Assembly: GCA_030052745.1 (NCBI GenBank)
Contig: JANBVO010000029.1
Span: 248,001-312,000, forward strand
Reading direction: 5' to 3'
Length of the DNA: 64,000 nt
DNA from: Pleurostoma richardsiae
Taxonomy: Eukaryota; Ascomycota; Sordariomycetes; Calosphaeriales; Pleurostomataceae
Part shown: positions 42,998-53,262 of the stretch, in pieces
How positions within the stretch are numbered: position 1 is the first letter of the stretch
Layout of the letters: each line of letters starts with the position of its first letter
Position numbers and translations under genes: made by a program
Notes under the pieces: generated by a model
Database searches by the model: none
Told to the model about the DNA's origin: nothing
What the model saw: the letters and a program-made list of their open reading frames with translations, nothing else

Positions 42998-45549
42998 ATG
43001 CCTCCAAAACAGCCCCAGCCGCCGTACGCCAAGGACGAGCGTGTCCTGTGCTTCCATCATGAGATGCTGTATGAGGCCAAGATCCTAGACATTCAGCAGG
43101 GTGAGGGAGGCGAGGGCTGGCAGTTCAAGATCCACTACAAGGGGTGGAAGAATACGTGGGACGACTGGGTACCTCAGGACCGAGTGAGGAAGTTCAGCGA
43201 CGAGAATAAGGAACTCGCCTCGCAGCTTCAGAGTCAGATGAAGATGCTGCATCAGAAGAATGCCAAGCCATTCAAAAAGGGCCCGCGGGCAAACGGCTCG
43301 GACTTCAGCTCTGCGAGAGGCAGCGAGGAGAGAAACGCCGGAGCCGCTGCGACCTCCGGCCGGGGACCTCGCCGCGCCAGAGATTTTGACTTGGAGCATG
43401 TGAGTATCTCAGTCCCCCCTTTTCTTATTGTGTGCGATTTATATGCCCCCTCGAGTTGTCCTATTGTGCATACTCTGGACCCATTGTTGAACAATGGCGC
43501 TGTCCTGCCCTCCGGCGCACTCTGCCCTATTGTATCTGGAAATCTTATTGTCCTCGATTCAACCCCCCGGAAGGGTTCTGGCCGGACTATCACTACTCTT
43601 GAATTGTATAATCTATTCAAGGTATCCCTATTCGGAGCTGAGAACCCCCTTTAGACACGGCGAGCATAACCCCCTACACCCTTCAAAATCCCAACTTCTC
43701 ACACCACACCTCTCCTCCAAACCTCCCACTTCTCCCACAAACCGCAACACCTTCTGGTAAGCCTCGCATCACTGCTCATCCTTTTTCCATTCACTTCACA
43801 ATCGTCTACGCTTTTATCCATCCCGGAACGGCTATACTCGATAAAATGGATCACGAAGCCCAGATCGACCTGGCGAGCTGGGCAAAGTGGGAGAAGAGCC
43901 TCGCTGAGAAGGGGTCTCGGGGCGACTACCTCATTCAAGCCCCTCCGCCTCGGATGGTCTACACGCGCCCCAGCGGAAAGTGCGTTCTCGACGTTTTAAC
44001 TGGCCCCCGCTTCCAGGCGCCGTTGCTTCCCGTACCACCCCGGGCCACAATTGCGGAGTGTCGACCCCTTGCCGGACTCACCGTAGAGGCGCGCCTGGAG
44101 ATTATCGAAGAGATCCGTGAGAAGCTGGACCGGGAGCCTACACCACCCCCAGTTCTCCCAGAGTATTCGTCTCCCGAAGAGATCTCACCTCCTGGGGAAT
44201 CGTCACCTCAAGGAGAATTACCACCTCCTGGGGAATCATCAGCTCCCCCAGCGGCCGCACCTCCCACCGCCTCGTCGCCTCCCTCAGCTCCGCAACCCAA
44301 GAAACGGGAAGCAACCGGTGAAGCAGAAGAGCCGATACGGCGGAGCAAGAGACAGGCGGCTCGCCGTGAGAAGGAAGGCTCTAGCCAGACTCCTCTACCT
44401 CCTGCGGCAACAGCGCCCCCACCTGCTGCAGAGCCTGCTCTACCCTCTACGACTCCCCTACCTGCTAAAGCGCCTCCTCCTGAACCACCTGTTGCGCCCG
44501 CTTCTCCAGCTATGTCTGATTTTGAGCCTCTCCCACCTCTTCGCCCAGGAGTTGAGCCAGTCGGGGCTTTCACTTTCAGCCTGCAGCTAGAGAAGGTTCC
44601 ATGCGTGCCGGACGTCAACTTCTCTAGAGAAACGGATCTATGGCCTTGCTGTTCGGGGACCAATCGATATCGGAACGGAGCCCAGGACTTTTCTACTGAC
44701 ATCTCATCAAACCTCCCTGAACTAAGAGTTTCCGTGCTGGACATCAAACTGATGGCCTATGTGGTCCTGGGTATGCACACAAAGTCGGGAGAGTAGTTCT
44801 CTTCCTGAGAAATTGCACTGAATCTCATTTATTTTCATTATAAGACGCAACGTTCTTCTGACCGGGGAAACAGGAGGAATCATTCCACAACCGGCCGTCA
44901 ATCAAGCTTCCGATGCCAGATCACTTGAAGGCCCTGCTGGTAGACGACTGGGAGAACATCACGAAGAACAACCAGCTGGTGCCTCTGCCGCATCCTCACC
45001 CGGTCGATCAGATCTTGAATGATTACCGCGAGGCTGAGAAGATAGGTCTCGACGAAGGTACGGCTGCTCTGGACGTCCTTGACGAGACGTTGGCTGGCCT
45101 TCGCGAGTACTTTGACAAGTGCCTCGGTCGCATCCTCCTGTACAGGTATGCTTGTCCGCTTTAGTATACGCGCCTTCCTCACCGGTTAACGCGCAACGCA
45201 GATTTGAGCGACCGCAGTATGCAGAGATGCGTGCTCGGTGGGAAGCAAACAGCAATGACTTGAAGAAGGAGGGACCTTGCACTACGTACGGGGTTGAGCA
45301 TCTTTGCCGTCTTCTCGGTGAGCCATCTCATATTCTACGTGTAATCGACGCGAACACTCTACTAATCGGCCACCAGTGTCTCTACCAGAGCTCATCGCCC
45401 AGACCAACATGGATCAACAGTCCGTGAATCGCCTGCGGGAGGAGATGACCAAGCTCACGAACTGGATCGGCAAGCACGCCACGGAGTATTTCGTCAGCGA
45501 ATATGAGGTCCCAACCCAGGAGTATATCGACAAGGCCAGGAGCAACTAG
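42998..45549 (+). CDS. EAF3: EAF3/MRG15-type chromodomain protein
   Basis: Four exons (42998-43399, 44874-45145, 45202-45317, 45377-45549) give 320 residues; all joins are in phase. The N-terminal chromo-barrel (about 12-70: ERVLCFHHEMLYEAKI, then WQFKIHYKGWKNTWDDWV) has the aromatic residues that read methylated H3K36. A basic linker ends at RARDFDLEH. The MRG domain follows (IKLPMPDHLKALLVDDWENI, YFDKCLGRILLYRFERPQY, VSLPELIAQTNMDQQSV). Eaf3/MRG15 is shared by the NuA4 acetyltransferase and the Rpd3S deacetylase complexes. Intron 1 is 1,474 bases, against 56-59 for the others, and holds a separate 316-codon ORF on the same strand. Confidence 0.93.
43846..44796 (+). CDS. Unrecognised proline-rich ORF nested in EAF3 intron 1
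   Basis: An uninterrupted 316-codon ORF (MDHEAQIDLASWAKWEKSLA) lies wholly inside the first EAF3 intron. Residues 1-100 are mixed and folded-looking (GLTVEARLEIIEEIREKLDR). Residues about 100-230 are Pro/Ser/Ala/Glu-rich with short tandem repeats (PPGESSPQGELPPPGESS) and a basic RRSKRQAARREK patch. The last about 80 residues are again mixed (FTFSLQLEKVPCVPDVNFSR). Upstream sequence inside the intron has a TATA-like TTGTATAATC near 43600 and a CT-rich leader. A GTAAGC after ACCTTCTG near 43758 could start a leader intron. No transposase, gag or other family signature was recognised, and no terminal repeats were seen. It could be a true nested gene, or a chance or retained-intron ORF. Confidence 0.5.
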   Translation: MDHEAQIDLASWAKWEKSLAEKGSRGDYLIQAPPPRMVYTRPSGKCVLDVLTGPRFQAPLLPVPPRATIAECRPLAGLTVEARLEIIEEIREKLDREPTPPPVLPEYSSPEEISPPGESSPQGELPPPGESSAPPAAAPPTASSPPSAPQPKKREATGEAEEPIRRSKRQAARREKEGSSQTPLPPAATAPPPAAEPALPSTTPLPAKAPPPEPPVAPASPAMSDFEPLPPLRPGVEPVGAFTFSLQLEKVPCVPDVNFSRETDLWPCCSGTNRYRNGAQDFSTDISSNLPELRVSVLDIKLMAYVVLGMHTKSGE

Positions 45550-46604
45550 ATGCTTGCGATTTCTGGCCAGTCGGTTACACTTGTGGCTGAATACACCTGC
45601 GGCTGAAGACATTCTCTGTCGGTTCAAGACGCCTGCGTTTGGCTCCTGATAACCCTCGTCTTTTCGATTTCTTTTCGACATTGTCAGTCACCCTCGATCA
45701 GACCAACCCTGGCATATCCCGCAAGGATTTGAAATCTGCCACAGCGCGCTTCCGTTTTCATCGAGGCCATGAGTGCTATATCTCGCCATATTGCCTAGCA
45801 AGTGGAAGAAATCATGTCGACACAACCAAACTCATCGGAGCGCTTCATCGGAGGGCAACTGCTTTGGGAAGTATAGACCAGCCTTACCTCCTCACAGAGT
45901 GCCTTTCGCCCTTTCCCTCGTCATGATGGTGGTAGCTTTTCGAGGCTGGCCCCGAGAATGATGGAATCCGTAGGGATCGATGGGACTGGCTTTTGTGAGC
46001 ATGGTGGTTTATGGATGGACAATTGGTTGGGCGAGATGCAACGGATGATGGAGGATGAAGAACTCAGTGGTTTTTGCTTTTCTGTTTTGCGAGGGTTGTC
46101 TTTGACACAGCCATGGGAAAGAAGACTTTGGCAGTCGGCCTATGACACGTCTTTCAACGAGAGACACAGGCAATTCGATAGTCTTGAACTTGGTACACAA
46201 CCGCTTGCATAATGTGACTTACGGGCCGTGACTCTTACTGAGGTGCGGCTACGCATTGATGCGTTCCTGATCCAGAAAGCGGTGGTCTTGGAGAGTGATT
46301 TGTACATTCTTTGTTTTGCTTTATATGATACATCAGGTATACAGAACTGCTCGAGGCAGGACATCCATCAGGACACATGATCGTTGATGACAGATCTCTC
46401 CGGTCATCGTTCCCACCTCTTCCAAAGGGTCTCTCAGACACCCAGGGTCATAGTTTCTCTCCGAACAGCCTTCCCTCTGATTTCCAGGTATCGACGGGGA
46501 ATGCCAGCTTCCAAGCTCCCATTATCCGCTCGTCTCATCCGCCTTCCCGGAACCCCAAACTTTGATTTCCTTCCCTCCGGCGAACCCCCAAAGGAACAGC
46601 CTCC
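45550..46604. other. Convergent intergenic region
   Basis: A 1.05-kb stretch with the 3' UTRs of EAF3 and the ribosomal protein gene. Small ORFs lack support. Confidence 0.5.
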
Positions 46605-46865
46605 TCACCTCGGCACAGCCCTCTCGACGAAGAACCCGGGCTCCGGCCTCCGCTCCTCGCGCATCTCCCGCGCCGTCAGTGCGCGGTCGACCTCCTCCAC
46701 CCGCACCAGCTCCTTGACCTTCATGATCATGCCCGCGAACTGCGGCGACACCGGGTGGTACACGGTCTGGCAGCGGCGGCGCAGGCCCAGGGCCGCCAGC
46801 ACGCCGCGCGTGCGCTCCGGCAGGCCGATGGCCGAGCGGTGGAGGGTTATGCGGAAGAAGGACAT
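46605..46865 (-). CDS. Mitochondrial large-subunit ribosomal protein uL30m (Mrpl33 type)
   Basis: An 86-residue intronless protein, the same length as yeast Mrpl33. The start [20 protein letters not shown] is the conserved uL30 entry (ITLxRSxIGLP), followed by [20 protein letters not shown] and [15 protein letters not shown]. These cover the GLRK and MIxKVKxLVxVEE signatures of L30. The frame continues upstream for 29 codons to another Met ([12 protein letters not shown]), but family alignment favours the inner start. The last codons, GCTGTGCCGAG before GTGAGG, could be a splice donor; if so, a short C-terminal exon would lie further left. The product works in the mitochondrial ribosome. Confidence 0.85.
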   Translation of the reverse strand: MSFFRITLHRSAIGLPERTRGVLAALGLRRRCQTVYHPVSPQFAGMIMKVKELVRVEEVDRALTAREMREERRPEPGFFVERAVPR

Positions 46866-47695
46866 TGCCGCTTCGGCTTCGGGTATCTGCGCGTAGGGGA
46901 GATGGAGGAGGTATTGGTCGTCGTAAGGAGCAGTCGGCTGAGAAGAATACACGGATGGCAGTCGTTAGGGAGGGAGAAGGGCAGTATGGGAGGTGCGTCT
47001 CTGCTTTCTCCTTCCTTCTTGGGGGGTCGTGATCGTCGTGCGCACCGAAACTACAGGAACAGGACGTTAAGCTATGAACCGGTCGAGAGGAGACGCAGCT
47101 GGAAAGGAATACGTACAGTTGGCTGTTTTGGCCTTAAATTCGTCGCCTTTGAAGAAGATAGACACTTCCAACGCTTTGCAAGCAGAACGGAGTCAATTGG
47201 GCAGAGGAGCTCCCAAGTGTCGCGTGTTTAAGCTGGAATCCGTCTTCTACCCGGTGACGGCCGAAGCGGAATAATTTTTGGCGTGTTCGGTGAGCGGTGA
47301 GTCCCGCCGGCTCACCGTGAACATACACTAGTCTGTACTCTAGTATCCACCAATGACACCTCAAGGAGCGCTTGGAGTCGGGAGTGCGTGAGAAGACAAG
47401 CATAGGGTGTCGACTTTGCTATCATAGATGGGCTGCATTTTCGTAAAGGCCGGTCAAATTCAAGGGAAACACGAGGAGTAATACATTCATTAGAAAGCCG
47501 ATATATTAAATTTGCTACTCTTGTACCGTTCCTCGTACAGCCAGTCCGTCACGTCTCCGACGCATCCCGGGACTAGGCGACGGAGTATATGGAATCATTC
47601 CCTTGCCATCCGCCATAAAAGGGGAAAGCGCATGTTCGTCAAAAGGCATCTATTTCAACATCCGTTACAGCTCCAAAATACGCCACATCCACTGC
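46866..47695. other. Intergenic, uL30m to acl1
   Basis: A 0.83-kb region with the uL30m promoter and the acl1 3' UTR. No supported ORF. Confidence 0.5.
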
Positions 47696-49796
47696 TTAGA
47701 TCTGTACCTCGACACGACCCTCCGTGCCGGGCGGGCCCGCCTTCTGCAGGCTGGGCAGAAGGTAGGTGATGTCATCCCACGGGTGACGGTAAAGGCCAGT
47801 CCGCAGTCTCTTCTGATCCAGGTAGTGGGCAATCAGACCAATGCTGCGGCCCAGCACGAACAGACCGTTCAGCACGCCCATGGCCAGGTAGTCCTCAGCC
47901 TCCTCGGCGCTGAAGGCACCGCAGTTGCGGAGCAGGTCGACGAAGCAGACAGCAATGCAGCCGTCGACGTTGAGGATAAGGTTGTCCTTCTTGGACGTGG
48001 TCACAGTCTCCACCGCAAGGGCGTAGTCAAGCAGCTTGTGGCTGGGGAACTTCGCCTTGACGAACTCCTTGACGAGCTCGACACGCAGATCAGGGTTGTT
48101 GCGGGACTTGACACGGTGGCCGATACCCGGAATGAGCTTGTTCTGCTTACGCATCGTGTCGACGAACTCACGAGGGCTGAGACCCTTGTCGTGAGCCTTG
48201 GTGAACTCCTCAGCAGCACCGTCAAGGGCGCCACCGAACCGCGAACCAATCGTCAACAGGCCGCTGACCAAAGCACTGATCAGGTCCTTTCCGGCACGAG
48301 TGGTGATGATGGTGTTCATGGCACCGGAGACAGCAGGGCCGTGATCGGCAGTAAGCATGAGGACCATCTCGAGGAACTTGGAGGCGTAGTCAGGGAGGCG
48401 GCGGCGGAACCACAGCAGGGACATGACACCACCGATGCCGATATCCTCTCGGAAAACGTCCGAAATGGGCATGCCAGCATACAGAAGCTCCTGGCCACGG
48501 TCGTCTGAGATGGTTGAGATGAAGGCAGCAGGCTTCCGGATGAGACCCAGCTCCTGAGCCCAGGAGTAGTCCATGGGGATCTTGGGAACAATGGGCTCAG
48601 GCTTGGGGGTAATAGTGCCAGCCTTGACAAGCTTGTCATAGACGCTCTTCAGGAGGGTGGGCAGCTCCTCGAAGGTGGTGGGCACGTAGAAGCCCGCGTC
48701 CCTCATCATCTTGTTCTTCATGACAGCAGTCTCGAGCTGGGAGTTGGCAAAGGCGCCGGCGTGACCAAACTGAACCTCGGTCTTGAACATGCTTGCGCAG
48801 GTACCAATGGCCCATGCGACAATGGGCTTGGTGATGATGCCCTGCTTGACAGCATCGATGACCTTGTACTCCTCAACACCGCCAACCTCACCCAGCAAGA
48901 GAAGGATCTTGCACTCAGGGTCCGCCTGGTACCGCAGCAGGTGGTCGATGAATGTGGTTCCAGGGTATCTGTCACCGCCAATGGCGACACCCTCGTAGAC
49001 ACCATCCGTCGTCTGGCAGACGATGTTGTTCAGCTCGTTGGACATACCACCGGACTTGGAGACATAGCCGACGGAGCCAGGGCGGTACAGCTTAGAGGCA
49101 ACGATGTTGTCCATCATACCACCAGTGTTGCCGATCTTGAAGCAGCCAGGCTTGATGCCGCCAACAGTGGCAGGGCCAATGATGGTGACGCCCTTCTTCT
49201 TCGCGATGAAGGCAATCTCACGCGCTCGCTAAAGCACCTTGTTAGCTATCATCCACGTAAAGAAGTTGTAAGGGGCGGAAAGGACGTACTCTCTCGGGAA
49301 CGCCCTCTGCGATGATGGCGATGGTCTTGATCTGCGGGTACTCCATCAACTCGAGGGTAGAGCTGTAGACACTGCGAGAGGAAGCAAAGTTGACGACGAC
49401 GTCGACGTCAGGGTGCTTGGCCACCGCCTTGCCGACCTGCTGGTACACGGGGAGCAGCGTCTCGCTGGTTCCCCAGTACATCTTGCTCACGAACTGGCCA
49501 CCGAATGTGTAGATGATGCCAGCGACGGAGGGCGTGGACCGCTTGCAGATGAAGTCGAAGTCCAGCATACCCTGAACAGCCCGCGGCTGCATACCGTAGA
49601 CGAAGCACCTCGTCTTGTTGGTGAAGAGAGCATGTTCGGGAAGGGGGCTCAGAGGCCGGCTCGGGGCAGCGAAACGGGTGATGTTGTCGTTCGCAGAGAG
49701 ACCGCCAGTCGGGGCGGGAGTGGTGCCATTGACACCGTTGACACCGTTGGGGCCGTTGGTGACGGCCGGGGGGTTAGAGGTCGTCGCGGAAGGCAT
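47696..49796 (-). CDS. acl1: ATP-citrate synthase (lyase) subunit 1
   Basis: Two exons (49290-49796, 47696-49228) around a 61-base intron give 679 residues. The join EGVPERRAREIAF is in phase. Ascomycetes split ATP-citrate lyase into two genes. This one carries the CoA-binding/ligase half ([39 protein letters not shown]) with the phosphohistidine motif [11 protein letters not shown] (H about 325). The citrate-synthase-like C-terminus follows ([52 protein letters not shown]). The complex makes cytosolic acetyl-CoA from citrate for lipid synthesis and acetylation. The N-terminal Asn/Gly-rich linker is variable. The subunit 2 gene is not in this window. Confidence 0.97.
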
Positions 49797-52700
49797 CTTG
49801 AATGATTCCGGGTAGAGGAGAAGGCGGATCTGCGAGATGGGCTGTTAGCTCTGTAGCTCTGAAGTTCATGCACGCTAAGAAGCAGAGCAGATTATCATCC
49901 AGACTTTCGATGCAAGCTGAGCAGCAGCGGCGAGGAAGTATCTCAGCAAGAAATGTGTGCAATTGGCATAGAGCCTGGTGTTAAAAGGAAGGAATTGGGA
50001 GGAGCGAGGGGAGCGGAGAGACTGGGGTGGGTTGCTGAGCATCAGGAACTGGTGGCACGAAAATGGTGCCCGCAATAGCTCCTCCCAGCTTGATCGAAGG
50101 TGCTGACGACGTCAGACAAAACCTTCTGATTTACATACCTCTTTTTCTTTTCTTTTGCCGGTTTCTATATCGTCGCAATAGCCCGGAGCTCGAGAAGGAA
50201 GAATCGAAATCGCCGGAGATGGAGCGAAGACGGAGGTTTGAATGGGAGATGGACGAAGAGGTTGCGATTTTTTCTCCCCTGACTGCGGCGGCCGGTCTTG
50301 TTGGCGTTGCCCAGGAGTGACGAGCCAAGGGTCAGTCAGGCGTGGCGGTGGTGGTTCAGGCAGGGACCGAGTACCACGGCAAATAGCGGCAGGCACAAAC
50401 CCTGGAGCCGGTGCGGTGCGGGACTGCGCGGTGGGTGTGTGTGCGTGTGTGCGTAGTGTGGACTTGGGTGGTCAAATTGGTGAAAGTCCGTCTGACGATC
50501 CGACGCTCGCTTTGGGAAAAAGTTGGGGAAATTCGCCAGTCTTGTTGGCCCGTTGAACTGTTGACCCGTTGAGTACCTGCGAATCACAGCGAACCCCTGG
50601 TCCCCGCCATTTCGCGGGACCACTCCGACGTACCGGTACTTGTCTGAGTGCCAGCGCCGACCGTGGACTCCCCGCTTGGGAGACAGGCCCGAAATCCTAA
50701 CAACTTGTCTTGTCTCTCTCAAATGACCACGCACATTTGAGGTGGCAGCAATTCAATGGAGGCTACCCGCGACTAGTCTTGCAGGGACGGGCAGAAATTC
50801 CCGTATTCAGTGAGATCAGTTGCTATGAAAGAAATCCAAGAAAGTAGAGGCTACAGGGAGAGACGGAACTTCCCCTATTCCCTCCTCAATTGGCAACAGA
50901 AAGCTCAGAAGGGTCCACTGAGTCCTTTAGAAACTTCAAAAAAGGCGCTTGTCCTCTCCTCTCCTCTCCGGCGGCCGAACTATGTATGGCCTCCCTCCCT
51001 CGCCCCCGACGAGCTGGAGCTGGACCCGGACGATCCCCAAAGCGCACTCCGTGTTCACGGACGTTCCCTTCGAAAGGGGGATTCACCGGCTGTGACGAAA
51101 CCTCCCTTCCCTGGATTTCAATACCCCCGAGACACTTGTCTCGTCATTTCGATCATTTTGCCCCTTTCTGCCCTGGACGAGACGCCATCAATCGCGATCG
51201 CAAGGGCATTATCGATCTCTGGCTGCGAGGCGGGATTTGTTGGCGTCAAAGTACCGGTACCTGTCCACTAAGACCGCCCCGTCATTTGGGATCCCCCCCC
51301 AAAGCGTTTTGCTGAGTACCTTGTACCTCCGCTTATGCACACGTGTAACTCCGTACTCCGTACCACTCACCGCCCGCTTCCTCTATCGGGTCCTTCAAGA
51401 GAACAAGCGGGGGATTTTTTGATCCTCCTCATCCTTTTCCAGCTCGCTCTCGCGTGCGACGTAGAAACATCCTATGAGGATGCACTTTGGGTTCTTGCTC
51501 TCTCGCAATTGCTCCCGCATTCCTTGAATAAGAGCCGCTGGGCGCCTTCAAGATTTACTCCGAAACTCCGGACTGCCTCTTGGGACTGAGCCCTCTGCGA
51601 CTCCTGGTGACGTCTTGAGAGGACCAGGGGGTTGGAGCTTGTAGAGCTCGTAGACATGAGGGATTCTGTGTGTGACGAACCTCCGAGGAAAAGCCTCCGC
51701 TCTGACACATGGCGTTTGCGCGGCATAATCCCGTTGGCCAGAGCGAACTTGCTCGGGATCTCCCCGTGAAAGTCGGGCATCTCTCGCCAGTCTACCCCAA
51801 AGCACTCTGCTTCTCGTTGATGCCTTGGTCTTCACTCCAAAGGGATGAGACTGGAAGATGGTCCGAGGCGTTCCCGTGACCTCCGCATGGTGCTCGGCCG
51901 GTCGAGCCTGTCTTGTAGTGGAGAGGAACGTTCGGTAAGGCGGACAGGGGCTCCAGTCCATCCACGGGCATTGTGGCACAGAAAAGAATATACTCTTCAA
52001 CCAAGCTTGTTAAGACATGCAGTGACATACATGCAGGAAGAACCGAGAAGGAGAATCTGCATCGGACAACAGCATCTCCAACGGGACGGCTCTACTCTCT
52101 TATAACCCAGCGTGGGATATTACCTCGATCCGCAGTTGTGGGTACCGTTTCGTTCTTAGCTGCGGTCCTCCGGGCGAACGGAGACCCATATACAGATAGC
52201 CGCGACCCGGCAGCCGTGCCTCGAAACACTTCTACCGGCGTTCGTTCGGCTTCCTTATCTCTGGCCGCGTCAACTATAGCAATGAGTCCGTGCAGGGCGT
52301 TCCAGGTTGTGCTCTATATCGTGCCCTCGCGACAACAAAGCAGGTGACTACACGGCTTATACAACGTCTGTCCAAGTCTCAGGGACCTGAGTTGTCAAGC
52401 CTCCCCGGCCGGAACTGATGGCAGAGGGTCAACAGCACTCGTCCCGCCAGAGCGATCTGGATTATACTGAGGGGAAAGGAACTTTGATCGTGTCTTTCAT
52501 TGAGAGCCTCCATCTCCTCAGTCCTAGCAAAATAGACATATTGGGAGCTCATGCCACTTTCCAGCGTACTTGCACTGCTCATGGCTTTGGCGTAGATTGT
52601 CAGGGCGGCTGTACGGCCACGATGGAACAAGCTGGCCTACCTAATACCACGGGAATGTGCTCACGACTTCTCAGGTATCCCAACAGCCTCGTCTGTCCTA

Positions 52701-53262
52701 CCACGCCCGGACTGGTCCAATCATGTCATGTGTGCACGTAGATGAAGTGCTCGAGGCCGTAAAACAGCGGTTTACCAAAGTTATCATGGTACGACGAGAA
52801 CATCGGAGTGTGACCAGTGCAAGTCGAGTTTGATAACGCTTTTCATCTTTTCTTCTCAGCCTCATACAGCTGAGGCAGCGAAGAAACCCCCCAAACTGCC
52901 CCATCAATGAACTGGATCAAGCTCTTCAAACGTCCTCGGCGCTCTCTCATTTCTATGATGCTAAACTCACGCGGGTAACTACACAATGCGGAGGGAATCT
53001 TACATATACAATAGAGACGTCGACCACTTCCCGCAAAACCGCAACAGACACACATGCAAAAAAAAGGGGGTAAACTCTGTAACAAGGCAAGGCGCAAGAA
53101 ACCTCAAATGAGCGCCAAACGCGAACAATGATCCACCGCTCTTCATTATCATGCTGACGACTCTGAGCTGGCACCGACAGCCATGAGGCGCTCCCGCTCC
53201 GCGGCACGCTGGACTCTCGCCGCCAGCCGCCTCCCGCGGAGGTATCTAGATCCCTGCAGCAA
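49797..53262. other. Gene-poor region, 3.5 kb
   Basis: The left part (to about 50,400) is the acl1 promoter. Between 50,400 and 53,262 many ORFs of 60-150 codons occur on both strands. None shows a family motif, signal peptide or consistent splice pattern. A GTGTGTGTGCG patch lies near 50,430. I see no confident gene, tRNA or mobile element. Confidence 0.4.

Noticed and set aside
43494-43760. 88-codon ORF at the left of the EAF3 intron
   Set aside because: It overlaps the likely leader of the nested ORF, starts in the EAF3 intron and has no recognisable content.
47603-48508. 301-codon plus-strand ORF opposite acl1
   Set aside because: Antisense shadow of acl1; no independent support.
49797-53262. 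Many 60-150 codon ORFs in the gene-poor region
   Set aside because: Overlapping frames on both strands, no signal peptide, motif or splice support.
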